Positions 53,402 through 62,537 are shown, counted from the stretch's first letter. The stretch is 64,000 nucleotides of DNA from Glutamicibacter sp. JC586 (GCF_009805585.1 NZ_VHIN01000002.1:310001-374000), one strand, 5' to 3'. Numbers and translations are program-made. The notes: generated by a model not told the origin, from the sequence alone.

Positions 53402-54826
53402 ATGTTTACCAGTCCAGAAGAAGTCTTGGCATATATTGCCGAAGAGGACATCAAGTTCGTCGATATCCGTTTCACCGACCTGCCAGGCGTACAGCAGCAT
53501 TTCAACGTGCCTGCAAAGTCCGTAGACGCCGACTTCTTCGTCAATGGCCAGCTGTTTGATGGCTCGTCCATCCGCGGCTTCGCTGGCATCTCTGAATCAG
53601 ACATGCAGTTGATCCCAGATGTCAGCACCGGCTTCATCGATCCATTCCGCATCGAGAAGACCTTGGCTTTCAACTTCTCCATCATCAACCCACGTACCGG
53701 TGAGCCTTACCACCGCGACCCACGTGGCGTTGCAGAGCGTGCCGAAGCCTACCTCGAGTCCACCGGCATTGCTGATACCGCATTCTTCGCTCCAGAAGCA
53801 GAATTCTTCATCTTCGAAGACGTTCGCTACGAATCAAAGCCAGAAGGCGCCTTCTACTCGATCGATTCCGACGAAGCTCCATGGAACACCGGCCGCAAGG
53901 AAGAGGGCGGCAACCGGGGTTACAAGACTGCTTTCAAGGGCGGCTACTTCCCAGTTGCACCAACCGACAAGCAGGCCGATCTGCGCGACGCAATCTGCGT
54001 TGAGCTGGATAAGGCAGGCCTTGAGGTAGAGCGTAGCCACCACGAAGTTGGCGCTGCCGGCCAGGCTGAGATCAACTACAAGTTCAACACCATGGTTCAC
54101 GCCGCGGACGAACTGATGCTCTTCAAGTACATCGTGAAGAACACCGCTGACGCTTGGGGCAAGTCCGCAACCTTCATGCCAAAGCCAGTCTTCGGTGACA
54201 ACGGTTCGGGCATGCACGTCCACCAGTCGCTGTGGACCGGTGGCGAGCCACTGTTCTACGACGAAAAGGGTTACGCTGGCCTGTCCGACGTTGCTCGCTG
54301 GTACATCGGTGGTCTGCTGAAGCACGCTGACGCAGTGCTTGCATTCACCAACCCAACCGTGAACTCCTACCGTCGTCTGGTCAAGGGCTTCGAAGCTCCA
54401 GTCAACATGGTTTACTCGCAGGGTAACCGCTCGGCTGGTATCCGTATCCCAATCACTGGTTCGAACCCTAAGGCAAAGCGCATTGAGTTCCGCGCACCAG
54501 ATGCTTCCTCGAACCCATACTTGGCGTTCGCTGCACAGCTGATGGCAGGCCTGGACGGCATCAAGAACCGCATCGAACCAGCAGAGCCAATCGATAAGGA
54601 CCTCTACGAGCTTCCTGCCGAAGAAGCTAAGGACATCCAGCGCGCACCAGAGAGCCTAGAAGACGCTCTGAAGGCACTGGAAGCTGATCACGAGTTCCTG
54701 CTTGAAGGCGGTGTCTTCACCGAGGACCTGGTCCAGACTTGGATCGAATACAAGCGTGAAAACGAAATCAAGCCACTAAGCCTGCGCCCGAACCCATTTG
54801 AATTCGAGCTCTACTACGGCTGCTAA
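53402..54826 (+). CDS. glnA: Glutamine synthetase, type I (GlnA1)
   Basis: 474 residues. It makes glutamine from glutamate and ammonia with ATP and acts as a dodecamer. Signature stretches: FDGSSIRGF, the metal-binding [27 protein letters not shown] and [19 protein letters not shown]. Residue Y402 in DLYELP is the adenylylation tyrosine, so the enzyme is a target of GlnE, encoded downstream. The start is set by the family N terminus ([16 protein letters not shown]) with a ribosome-binding site GGGAG. A GlnR-like box lies upstream, and a terminator follows. Confidence 0.96.
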   Translation: MFTSPEEVLAYIAEEDIKFVDIRFTDLPGVQQHFNVPAKSVDADFFVNGQLFDGSSIRGFAGISESDMQLIPDVSTGFIDPFRIEKTLAFNFSIINPRTGEPYHRDPRGVAERAEAYLESTGIADTAFFAPEAEFFIFEDVRYESKPEGAFYSIDSDEAPWNTGRKEEGGNRGYKTAFKGGYFPVAPTDKQADLRDAICVELDKAGLEVERSHHEVGAAGQAEINYKFNTMVHAADELMLFKYIVKNTADAWGKSATFMPKPVFGDNGSGMHVHQSLWTGGEPLFYDEKGYAGLSDVARWYIGGLLKHADAVLAFTNPTVNSYRRLVKGFEAPVNMVYSQGNRSAGIRIPITGSNPKAKRIEFRAPDASSNPYLAFAAQLMAGLDGIKNRIEPAEPIDKDLYELPAEEAKDIQRAPESLEDALKALEADHEFLLEGGVFTEDLVQTWIEYKRENEIKPLSLRPNPFEFELYYGC

Positions 54827-54860
54827 TCACTGATCTGCGGTTATCGCAGACAGATTAGTC

Positions 54861-54897
54861 AAAGCTGGGTCCCACCAATTGGTGGGACCCAGCTTTT
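54861..54897 (+). terminator. Rho-independent terminator after glnA
   Basis: A perfect 36-base palindrome (54861-54896), AAAGCTGGG...CCCAGCTTT, followed by a short T-run. Confidence 0.82.
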
Positions 54898-54905
54898 CTC
54901 GTTGA

Positions 54906-54911
54906 TAGCCT
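54906..54911 (+). promoter_or_regulatory. Predicted -10 of the 122-residue protein gene
   Basis: TAGCCT, 6 bases before the ATG at 54918, and no Shine-Dalgarno. It lies only 9 bases beyond the glnA terminator. Confidence 0.5.
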
Positions 54912-54917
54912 GTTGTT

Positions 54918-55286
54918 ATGGAACCAGGAAATTGGGTCAGTGTGCAGCGTGATGACGGCGAAACCGTGGGATACCTAGATCCTGTGACCTCCAACTACGA
55001 CGTAGTAGTCCCCCGCAACATCTTGGGACAGCAGATTGGCGAACCTAGCGACTATGCAGTGGCCGAGGCGCTAGTTGAAGACCGCGGCATAGGCGAGCTG
55101 ATGAACCTTTGGATCCTTGACGGGCAAGAAGCAGTGGTTGGTGACGAGCTAACCATTCTAGAAGTATCGCCCGACGGCATCGTGTTGGCTAACGCGCTTC
55201 GCGTCAAAGCGCTAGAGTCTACCCAGCGAATACATATCCCGTGGCCCGATGTATCTCAAAGGCTCACGAGCGTTAAACGTCCTTGA
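54918..55286 (+). CDS. Conserved hypothetical protein, 122 residues
   Basis: No family is recognised. It is acidic and strand-rich, starting GNWVSVQRDDGETVGYLDPVT, with an internal LWILDGQEAVVGDELTILEVS segment that resembles a small beta-barrel, and ending in a basic SVKRP. There is no signal peptide, membrane helix or metal site. It sits alone between glnA and a convergent gene; its last 14 bases (55273-55286) overlap the end of that gene on the other strand. Its place in a nitrogen locus is only positional. Confidence 0.7.
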   Translation: MEPGNWVSVQRDDGETVGYLDPVTSNYDVVVPRNILGQQIGEPSDYAVAEALVEDRGIGELMNLWILDGQEAVVGDELTILEVSPDGIVLANALRVKALESTQRIHIPWPDVSQRLTSVKRP

Positions 55287-55761
55287 GTAAAGCTGTGGCG
55301 TAGCGTCGACGAGTGAAGAACTGGGCTACTAGTAGCAAAGGAAACATCGCCCTGAACCCTCGATGATCCGAGGCAGCGGTGAGCGAGCGAATCTCCAAAA
55401 AGACCTCGTCGCCCTCTCGGAACAAAATAAAAGCTTCTTCCCCGCTTACCGGATGTCCGCTACGCGTTGCGTAAGCAAATCCGACCCGTGAGTAAGATTC
55501 GAGTACGTCCACGACTTCGATTGGCTCTTCAATAGACCACGGACCGATGATGGCCCGGAGCTGAGGTTTCGCTCCTTGCACCACCCGTGGATTGCCCACG
55601 ACAGAAAACCCACTACGCGTCTTGATTTCCCAATGAAGCAACGCTTCTGTGCACCGCTCCCAGAAGGCATCTGAGGTCCCCAGACAGATCCGTCGTTCCC
55701 AGCGTCTATAACCAGTGGGATGAGCTGTCCATTGCTCCTGATGAATCTGGGTCAATGACAT
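55273..55761 (-). CDS. DUF1990-family protein
   Basis: 162 residues. Family features: the ALLHWEIKTRSGFSVV segment, GFAYATRSGHPVSGEEAFILF (about residues 93-113) and a C-terminal FFTRRRYATALLK. DUF1990 proteins are small, lipocalin-like, of unknown function. The start lies 5 bases after the glnE stop, so it is probably the last gene of the glnA2-glnE operon. The 3' end overlaps the convergent 122-residue gene by 14 bases. Confidence 0.82.
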   Translation of the reverse strand: MSLTQIHQEQWTAHPTGYRRWERRICLGTSDAFWERCTEALLHWEIKTRSGFSVVGNPRVVQGAKPQLRAIIGPWSIEEPIEVVDVLESYSRVGFAYATRSGHPVSGEEAFILFREGDEVFLEIRSLTAASDHRGFRAMFPLLLVAQFFTRRRYATALLKDV

Positions 55762-55766
55762 AAGAG

Positions 55767-58700
55767 CTAGTCTTCAAATCCGTAAAAAAGGACTTCAAAA
55801 ATGCTTCTGGCATGGCGGGTTGCCCTGAGGTAGTCTTCCTCAAGCTCCGCCCCAAAGTGTGGCTCGTATCCGCACCATCTGGCCACTGCTTCCATATCAC
55901 GCGAAGAACTAGGCAAGACATCACTAGAACGTCCTGAGGTGATGATTTCGGCGCTACGAATCCGGGTAGCTAGACGCCACGCTACTGCCAGCTGTTGCGC
56001 GTCATCATCTGAGATCAATTCAAGCTTCGCTAGCTCTTCCAGAGCGCACAATGTAGAGGTAGTCCGCAGTTCCTCATGTCTCCACGCGTACTGCAGCTGA
56101 TAGAACTGGACAAGCCATTCGACATCGGAGAGCGAACCACGCCCCAATTTCAGGTGCCTGTTCGGGTCAGCTCCGCGAGGCAATCGCTCAGATTCGACAC
56201 GGGCTTTGATCTTGCGAATATCACGGATCTCGCTCTCTTCTAATCCTTTTCCATAACGAACAGGTTTGATCAGAGCGATAAAGTCCTCGGCCAAGGTGGC
56301 ATCGCCTGCAAATGGGCGCGCCCGTTGTAAAGCTTGGCGCTCCCACACTTCCACCCAGCGTGAGTAGTACGTCTCGTACGCGTCAATGGAACGAACCAGG
56401 ATGCCCTGGCGGCCCTCGGGACGAAGGTCAGAATCGACCTTCAACTTCACTTCGGCAGGGATCGCGGGCTTCAACGGCTTGGAGGTCCACGAAACTAGGT
56501 CGGTCACCACACGCAAAGCCTGTTCCTGAGCAGCCTGAGCCTGGGCTCCGGGGACAGCACGCTGGACAAAGAGAACGTCTGCGTCCGAGCCATAACCGAT
56601 TTCTCGCCCGCCTTGGCGTCCCATCGCAATCACCGAAATGACCGCTTGCTGACCGTGCTTTTCTTGATCGGCACTCAACAGAACTTTGAGTACTCCGTCA
56701 ATCATCGCGCCATCAATATTTGAAAGAGCCTGACCGACTTCATCAACTGTCAGTAGCCCTGCTCCATCCGCCAAAGCCACACGGAGGAATTCACGCCGAC
56801 GAACCATTCGAATCATTCGGATGGCACTTTCTGGCTGCTTGGTCCGATGAATGATGGACTGGTTCTGTTGCAATAGGCTCTCAAGACTCTGAGGAGCCAA
56901 AGATGCGTCGGAGCCTAACCATGCGGCGGCTGCCGGTTCATTGGCCAACAGATCAGTAAGGAAGCGTGTATTAGACAACAAATGACTTAGTCGCTCTGCG
57001 GCCGCGTTCGTATCGCGAAGCATGCCTAAGAACCAATGAGTTTTGCCCAAGGATTCGCTGAGACGACGGAAACCGAGCAATCCGGCATCCGGGTCTACGC
57101 CTCGGGCAAACCAGTCGAGGAGTACCGGTAGTAGCTGTCGTTGAAGCGAAGACCTACGTGATACTCCCCCGGTTAATGCCTCAATGTGGCGCATTGCCGC
57201 CTTGGGGTCGAGATAGCCTAAGGCGCGTAAGCGGGCTTGCGCCGACTCGGCAGTCAACCTAACGTCATCTGCAGAAAGGTTGGAGCTGCTGACCAGTAGC
57301 GGGCGGTAGAAGATTCGCTCATGAAGTGAACGCACCATGCGCTTTGTTTCGTTCCAGCGGCGCATCAGCTTTTCCGGGCTGGTTGGCTGAAGATCCGCAG
57401 CCCCGCGAATGGAACGCGCAAGCACCCGTTGGGCAGCTTCTACTCGTGGCATCAGGTGCGTACGGCGCAACTGACTGAGCTGAATGCGGTGCTCCAAAAG
57501 CCGTAGGAAACGGTATGAATCGTCAAAGTTTGTTGCGTCTTCGCGCCCGATATACCCGCTATCACTTAGGGCATGAATTGCCAGGGTGGTGGTGGGAACC
57601 TGGATGTCTTGGTCAACTCGGCCGTGCACCAGTTGCAGAAGTTGTACGGTAAATTCAACGTCGCGTAGACCACCGGGGCCAAGTTTAATCTGCCAGGGAA
57701 CATCATCTTTGGATATGTTGTCGCTGACCCGGCGGCGCATAGCTTGAACGGATTCGACGAAACCGTCTCTTTCAGAGCTGGACCACACCATCGGGGAAAC
57801 CATCCGCTCATACGAGCGTCCCAAGTCAGGGTCACCAGCAATACAACGAGCCTTGAGCAGAGCTTGGAACTCCCAAGAATGAGCCCATCGACGGTAGTAG
57901 GCCTCATGCGAGGACAGGGTACGGGTCAGCGCACCGTCCTTGCCCTCGGGACGCAGGTTCGCGTCCACTTCCCAGAGCATCGGTTCAGGGCCTGGAACCA
58001 TCAACGCGCGCGCGGTGTTGCCGCAAATCACGGTGGCGATGGCTGAAGCGAGATCTTCCTCGATGCCCGGCGCGGAACCATGCACGTAGATCACGTCGAC
58101 ATCGGAAATGTAGTTCAGCTCGCGTGCTCCGCATTTACCCATGCCGATGATGGAGATCTTCACGCGGTCTACATCGTTCGGATCGTATTGTTCGCCGGCC
58201 TCAGCACGAGCAATGGCCAATGCACCTTCAAGCGCCGCCCCGGCCATATCGGCTAGTTCCGCAGCCACGTTAGGTAAGATCCTTTGCGGGTTGCTCGCCC
58301 CCAGATCACGATGGGCCAGGGAGAGCAATGCCTTGCGATAACTGGTGCGCAAGCGTTGGCGACCTTCAACGCCGATATGAGAGGAGACCCAATGGCCACC
58401 CTGGGTCCGTGTGGCCTCGATAGATTCGAGCATGCTGTGCACCAACTGCTTGGAAGTTTCTTGAACAAACTCGGTGGAAGGTGCGGTGCGTACCGTCTCT
58501 AAGGCCTCGGGGCAACGGATTAGAAATTCGCCCAGTGCAGAAGAGCTTCCCAAGAGCCTGACCAAACCCTGACAACTCTGCGGATCCATGAAAATCTTGA
58601 TGGCTTCAGGATGACGATCCACGAGTCGCAAAGCCAACAGCAATGCCTGGTCCGGATCTGGCGCATGAGCCATCTTGCTCACGATCAGCGTCGAATCTAT

Positions 58701-58814
58701 CGGAGCCAGTTCCTCTGATTGTAAGAACTTCTTGGCCCGTTCGATATCGCTGAATCCAGCGTTGATCAGTGATCGTGAGGATACTTCAGGCATGGTGATG
58801 TGCGTTTCTTCCAC
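55767..58814 (-). CDS. glnE: Glutamine synthetase adenylyltransferase/deadenylylase
   Basis: 1015 residues from the GTG at 58814 (an ATG at 58793 is a possible alternative). Two nucleotidyltransferase domains are each followed by a helical domain: the N-terminal deadenylylase has GMGKCGARELNYISDVDVIY, the C-terminal adenylylase has AMGRQGGREIGYGSDADVLF, each with the paired metal-binding Asp residues. It attaches or removes AMP on GlnA1. Neither candidate start has a good Shine-Dalgarno, and a 14-bp hairpin (58815-58844) abuts the GTG. It is downstream of glnA2 and upstream of the DUF1990 gene. Confidence 0.94.
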   Translation of the reverse strand: MEETHITMPEVSSRSLINAGFSDIERAKKFLQSEELAPIDSTLIVSKMAHAPDPDQALLLALRLVDRHPEAIKIFMDPQSCQGLVRLLGSSSALGEFLIRCPEALETVRTAPSTEFVQETSKQLVHSMLESIEATRTQGGHWVSSHIGVEGRQRLRTSYRKALLSLAHRDLGASNPQRILPNVAAELADMAGAALEGALAIARAEAGEQYDPNDVDRVKISIIGMGKCGARELNYISDVDVIYVHGSAPGIEEDLASAIATVICGNTARALMVPGPEPMLWEVDANLRPEGKDGALTRTLSSHEAYYRRWAHSWEFQALLKARCIAGDPDLGRSYERMVSPMVWSSSERDGFVESVQAMRRRVSDNISKDDVPWQIKLGPGGLRDVEFTVQLLQLVHGRVDQDIQVPTTTLAIHALSDSGYIGREDATNFDDSYRFLRLLEHRIQLSQLRRTHLMPRVEAAQRVLARSIRGAADLQPTSPEKLMRRWNETKRMVRSLHERIFYRPLLVSSSNLSADDVRLTAESAQARLRALGYLDPKAAMRHIEALTGGVSRRSSLQRQLLPVLLDWFARGVDPDAGLLGFRRLSESLGKTHWFLGMLRDTNAAAERLSHLLSNTRFLTDLLANEPAAAAWLGSDASLAPQSLESLLQQNQSIIHRTKQPESAIRMIRMVRRREFLRVALADGAGLLTVDEVGQALSNIDGAMIDGVLKVLLSADQEKHGQQAVISVIAMGRQGGREIGYGSDADVLFVQRAVPGAQAQAAQEQALRVVTDLVSWTSKPLKPAIPAEVKLKVDSDLRPEGRQGILVRSIDAYETYYSRWVEVWERQALQRARPFAGDATLAEDFIALIKPVRYGKGLEESEIRDIRKIKARVESERLPRGADPNRHLKLGRGSLSDVEWLVQFYQLQYAWRHEELRTTSTLCALEELAKLELISDDDAQQLAVAWRLATRIRSAEIITSGRSSDVLPSSSRDMEAVARWCGYEPHFGAELEEDYLRATRHARSIFEVLFYGFED

Positions 58815-58844
58815 AAATCGCCGCGTGCAAGCACGCGGCGATTT
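58815..58844 (-). terminator. Intercistronic hairpin between glnA2 and glnE
   Basis: Perfect 14-base arms with a 2-base spacer start two bases past the glnA2 stop and end one base before the glnE GTG. There is no T-run. It may attenuate glnE expression or act as a processing or stability element. Confidence 0.55.
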
Positions 58845-58846
58845 CT

Positions 58847-60187
58847 CTAGAGGGTACTCAGATTCTTATTGAGCTCATATGGGGTGACGACTTGACGGTA
58901 ATCTTCCCATTCAGCACGCTTGTTGGAGATGAAGGAATTGAATACCTGCTCGCCGAGGATTTCAGCCATTAGTTCTGACTCCTCCATGACGCGTAGGGCT
59001 TCATGCAAGCTACCCGGTAACGGAACGTGGCCGGAAGCGCGACGTTCGGCCGTGGACAAATTCCATACGTCGTCCTCGGTTGGCTCTTCGAGCTCGTAAC
59101 CTTCACGAATACCCTTCAGACCTGCACCAAGCAAGCACGCGTAGGCGAGGTACGGGTTAGCGGCCGAGTCGATGCCACGGTACTCAACGCGAGCGCTCTG
59201 GCCCTTGCCGGGCTTGTACAGGGGCACGCGCAGCAGAGCAGATCGGTTGTTGTGTCCCCACGAACGATGGCTCGGGGCTTCTCCCCCACCCCATAGACGC
59301 TTGTAGGAGTTTACGTACTGGTTGGTGATTGCCGTCATCTCGGGTGCGTGATGCAAGATACCGGCGATGAAGGAACGCGCCACGTCGGAAAGCTGGTATT
59401 CACGACCGGCTTCGAAGAACGCATTGCTGTCACCTTCGAACAGCGAGAAGTGCGTGTGCATGCCACTGCCTGGGTGTTCGGAGAACGGCTTAGGCATAAA
59501 GGTTGCGTGGATACCCTTCTGCATCGCCATCTCCTTGATGACGGTGCGGAAGGTCATGATGTTATCGGCCGTCTGCAAAGCGTCTGCATAACGAAGATCG
59601 ATTTCGTTCTGGCCCGGACCAGTTTCGTGGTGTGAGAACTCTACCGAAATACCTAATGCTTCAAGGGTTGTCACCGAGGCACGACGGAAGTCTTGACCTA
59701 CTCCATCAGGCACGTGGTCAAAGTAGCCACCGGTGTCGATGGGCTGCGGACGTCCGTCGGCGTCGAGTTCATCGCTCTTGAGTAGGTAGAACTCGATTTC
59801 AGGGTGCGTGTAGCAGGTGAAGCCCATATTGGAGGCTTCGGTAAGCTGGCGCTTGAGCACCTGACGAGGATCTGCGTTCGACGGTTGACCTTCTGGGGTC
59901 AGGATGTCGCAGAACATACGAGAGGTAGGTTCTACTTCACCGCGCCAAGGCAGGATCTGGAAAGTCGATGGATCGGGCTGAAGCAACATGTCAGATTCTG
60001 AGATTCGGGACAGCCCGTCGATGGACGAACCGTCGAAGCCCAGACCCTCTTCAAAGGCGTCTTCAACTTCAGCAGGAGCCAACGCAACGGATTTCAACGA
60101 ACCAACTACGTCGGTAAACCACATTCGCACAAATCGAACGTCACGTTCTTCAATGGTGCGCAGCACAAATTCCTGCTGACGATCCAT
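58847..60187 (-). CDS. glnA2: Glutamine synthetase, type I (GlnA2-like)
   Basis: 446 residues. Conserved glutamine synthetase stretches: GFDGSSIDGLSRISESDM, THPEIEFYLL, MPKPFSEHPGSGMHTHFSLF and RVEYRGIDSAANPYLAYA. The adenylylation-site equivalent reads DVWNLS, with Trp where GlnA1 has Tyr, so GlnE should not modify it. This shorter actinobacterial paralogue is probably the ancestral alpha-type; in Streptomyces and mycobacteria some members act on other substrates such as polyamines. AGGTGG precedes the ATG. First gene of a glnA2-glnE-DUF1990 unit. Confidence 0.93.
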   Translation of the reverse strand: MDRQQEFVLRTIEERDVRFVRMWFTDVVGSLKSVALAPAEVEDAFEEGLGFDGSSIDGLSRISESDMLLQPDPSTFQILPWRGEVEPTSRMFCDILTPEGQPSNADPRQVLKRQLTEASNMGFTCYTHPEIEFYLLKSDELDADGRPQPIDTGGYFDHVPDGVGQDFRRASVTTLEALGISVEFSHHETGPGQNEIDLRYADALQTADNIMTFRTVIKEMAMQKGIHATFMPKPFSEHPGSGMHTHFSLFEGDSNAFFEAGREYQLSDVARSFIAGILHHAPEMTAITNQYVNSYKRLWGGGEAPSHRSWGHNNRSALLRVPLYKPGKGQSARVEYRGIDSAANPYLAYACLLGAGLKGIREGYELEEPTEDDVWNLSTAERRASGHVPLPGSLHEALRVMEESELMAEILGEQVFNSFISNKRAEWEDYRQVVTPYELNKNLSTL

Positions 60188-60312
60188 TTTCCACCACCTT
60201 TGGACTTCTGATATCCGGCTCTGATCACGGCCGGCTAGAAAAAATGACCTGTGGCAACACTATATCGGTTCTGGCATGGTCAATGGGCAAGCATCGCCCA
60301 GTCCAAGTGCGA

Positions 60313-60318
60313 TAAAGT
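60313..60318 (+). promoter_or_regulatory. Predicted -10 of panB
   Basis: TAAAGT lies 6 bases before the ATG at 60325, with no Shine-Dalgarno, consistent with a leaderless message. Confidence 0.45.
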
Positions 60319-60324
60319 CATTTT

Positions 60325-61161
60325 ATGCCTCAACCATACCTAGGGAATCCTGAAAAAGGCCCGTCCCGCATCCGTATTCATCACTTGCAGCAGGCAAAAG
60401 AGCGTGGCGAAAAATTTGCCATGTTAACCGCCTATGACGTAATGATGGCCGAAATTTTCGATTCAGCAGGCATCGAGATCCTGTTGGTTGGCGATTCTGC
60501 AGCCAATACCGTGATGGGCTACAACTCGACGTTGCCAATCACGCTCGAAGAAATGATTGTCTTCACTAAGGCCGTCACCAATGGAACCAAACGAGCAATG
60601 GTCGTTGTTGACCTTCCGTTCGGCAGCTACGAGCAATCCCCTGCGCAAGCCGTTCAGAGTGCAGTTCGTCTGATGAAGGAAGGTGGTGCACACGCGGTGA
60701 AGATGGAAGGCACCGCCCAGTACGCTGCGCACGTCAAGGCGATGGTCTTGGCTGGCGTTCCGGTCATCGGACATATCGGCTTCACCCCTCAAGCCGAGCA
60801 CGCGCTGGGTGGATACCGCGTGCAGGGACGCGGTGAGGCTCTGGAGCAGATGAAGTCGGACGCACTGGCCTTCCAAGACGCCGGGGCCTTTGCCATTCTT
60901 ATTGAAATGGTTCCTAGCGATGCAGCCGCCCAGGTTGATGCTGCTCTTCGGATCCCAACAATTGGTATCGGTGCCGGGTCGGCCACCACTGGCCAAGTAT
61001 TGGTATGGCAGGACATGCTGGGCCTAGGTGAGCGACGCACCCCGCGCTTCGTGAAGAAGTACGCAGACCTGCGTAGCGTCATTGGGCAAGCCGTGAGTGA
61101 ATATCATCAGGAAGTCGTATCGGGAACTTTCCCTTCGGCTGACTATGAATTCAAAGAATAG
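60325..61161 (+). CDS. panB: 3-methyl-2-oxobutanoate hydroxymethyltransferase
   Basis: 278 residues. It transfers a hydroxymethyl group from 5,10-methylene-tetrahydrofolate to 2-oxoisovalerate in pantothenate and CoA synthesis. Family motifs: MLTAYDVMMAEIFDSAG, LVGDSAANTVMGYNST, VKMEG, GHIGFTPQ and the active-site region IPTIGIGAGSATTGQVLVWQD. It is divergent from glnA2 as in M. tuberculosis (Rv2225 region) and is monocistronic, closed by the hairpin at 61182-61231. Confidence 0.95.
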   Translation: MPQPYLGNPEKGPSRIRIHHLQQAKERGEKFAMLTAYDVMMAEIFDSAGIEILLVGDSAANTVMGYNSTLPITLEEMIVFTKAVTNGTKRAMVVVDLPFGSYEQSPAQAVQSAVRLMKEGGAHAVKMEGTAQYAAHVKAMVLAGVPVIGHIGFTPQAEHALGGYRVQGRGEALEQMKSDALAFQDAGAFAILIEMVPSDAAAQVDAALRIPTIGIGAGSATTGQVLVWQDMLGLGERRTPRFVKKYADLRSVIGQAVSEYHQEVVSGTFPSADYEFKE

Positions 61162-61181
61162 CTGCGCAACACAGAATGCAA

Positions 61182-61231
61182 GAGGGCGGTGCTGGTACGG
61201 GTGAATCATCACCCTAACCAACACCGCCCTC
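61182..61231. terminator. Bidirectional hairpin after panB
   Basis: Outer GAGGGCGGTG/CACCGCCCTC arms enclose a second GGGTGA/TCACCC stem, between convergent stops at 61161 and 61269. No long T-run. Confidence 0.65.
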
Positions 61232-61268
61232 GTACTATTAAGCTATTTCCTGTGCTTGAATCGAGCTG

Positions 61269-61463
61269 TTACTGATCTTCTTGCTCAGATTCGTCCCACG
61301 CTTCATTGCGCGCCTGTACCTTGCTCATGGCCGCTTCCGCTTCCGCAGCAGTCTCGTAAGGTCCCAAAAGCTGCGACCAATCCGACTGTGGGCCCTTTTC
61401 CACACTCTTGGTTGAAACGTTGTACCAGTACTGACCTTCGTCAGGTGTGCCAGCTGAGCTCAT
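61269..61463 (-). CDS. Small SPOR-like protein
   Basis: 64 residues from the ATG at 61463, with AAGGAG 6 bases upstream (a GTG one codon earlier is too close). WYNVSTKSVEKGPQSDWSQL and LLGPYETAAEAEAAMSKVQARNEAW resemble the second half of a SPOR-type domain, seen in small Micrococcaceae proteins beside map. There is no signal peptide or membrane helix, so a role in peptidoglycan binding is unlikely without partner proteins. It is convergent with panB and divergent from map. Function unknown. Confidence 0.75.
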   Translation of the reverse strand: MSSAGTPDEGQYWYNVSTKSVEKGPQSDWSQLLGPYETAAEAEAAMSKVQARNEAWDESEQEDQ

Positions 61464-61584
61464 CACAAACTCCTTAATTCTCGGTTCGTACTTCCATCTA
61501 CACGTTAGCCGACGATCGCGAAAATAGGTGGAACACCACCTCGTCGTCAGTCAAAATCGAGACTTTCCATAACCTGCATAAAGC

Positions 61585-61590
61585 TAGAAT
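61585..61590 (+). promoter_or_regulatory. Predicted -10 of map
   Basis: TAGAAT lies 7 bases before the ATG at 61598, which favours that start over the in-frame ATG at 61589 inside the hexamer. Confidence 0.5.
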
Positions 61591-61597
61591 GAGTTTC

Positions 61598-62473
61598 ATG
61601 GCTACTGCTGATACTGCTCCCATTGGAAACTTGACCGCCGGCACCATCTCCCCGGAACTACCGGTGCCCAAACACATCGAACGACCAGAGTACGTCGGCA
61701 AAAAAGAGCCTTCTGAGAACACTGCTTCGGAAGTCAAAAGTCCCGAAGTTATAGAGCGTATCCGCATTGCCTCACGCATCGCTGCCCAAGCCCTAGAAGA
61801 GGTGGGTAAGGCTTGCCAACCAGGTATCACCACCGACGAGCTAGATCGCCTCGGCCATGAGTTCCTCATGGACCACAACGCCTACCCTTCAACCCTGGGC
61901 TACCGCGGATTCCCTAAATCCTTGTGCTCATCATTGAACGAGGTGATTTGCCACGGAATTCCTGATTCCACGGTGCTCCAAGACGGGGACATTATCAACA
62001 TTGACATCACCGCCTACATCGGTGGTGTACACGGCGATAACAACGCCACCTTCCTGGTAGGTGACGTTGATGAAGAATCCCGACTTCTAGTGGAGCGCAC
62101 CGAAAACTCGTTAAAGCGCGCGATCAAGGCTGTCATGCCAGGCCGTGAAATCAACGTGATCGGCCGCAGTATCGAAACCTACGCCAAGCGCTTTGGATAT
62201 GGAGTGGTCAAGGACTTCACCGGCCACGGGGTTGGTGAATCATTCCATTCTGGCCTGATCATCCCTCATTACGACGCTGCCCCGGCTTACAACACACTTA
62301 TCGAGCCGGGCATGGTCTTCACTATCGAACCAATGCTGACCTTGGGAACTATTGAATGGGACATGTGGGCCGATGATTGGACAGTGACCACCAAAGATAA
62401 GAAGCGCACCGCGCAATTCGAACACACATTATTGGTCACTGATGACGGTGCAGAGATACTGACCTTGCCATAG
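61598..62473 (+). CDS. map: Methionine aminopeptidase, type I
   Basis: 291 residues from the ATG at 61598. It removes the initiator methionine from nascent proteins. Metal ligands: D in [10 protein letters not shown] in HGDNNATF, H in [12 protein letters not shown] in FTIEPM, and E in AQFEHTLLV. An N-terminal extension of about 40 residues, rich in Pro, Glu and Lys, precedes the catalytic domain, as in MapB of mycobacteria, where it is thought to touch the ribosome. The -10 position indicates a leaderless message. A 23-bp hairpin follows. Confidence 0.95.
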   Translation: MATADTAPIGNLTAGTISPELPVPKHIERPEYVGKKEPSENTASEVKSPEVIERIRIASRIAAQALEEVGKACQPGITTDELDRLGHEFLMDHNAYPSTLGYRGFPKSLCSSLNEVICHGIPDSTVLQDGDIINIDITAYIGGVHGDNNATFLVGDVDEESRLLVERTENSLKRAIKAVMPGREINVIGRSIETYAKRFGYGVVKDFTGHGVGESFHSGLIIPHYDAAPAYNTLIEPGMVFTIEPMLTLGTIEWDMWADDWTVTTKDKKRTAQFEHTLLVTDDGAEILTLP

Positions 62474-62487
62474 CCATGAATTCTTAA

Positions 62488-62537
62488 AATGACAGTGCCG
62501 GGAGTCAAATAATCATTTGACTCCCGGCACTGTCATT
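62488..62537. terminator. Bidirectional hairpin between map and nrdR
   Basis: A perfect 23-bp stem with a 4-base loop (62511-62514), between convergent stops at 62473 and 62550. Confidence 0.78.
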
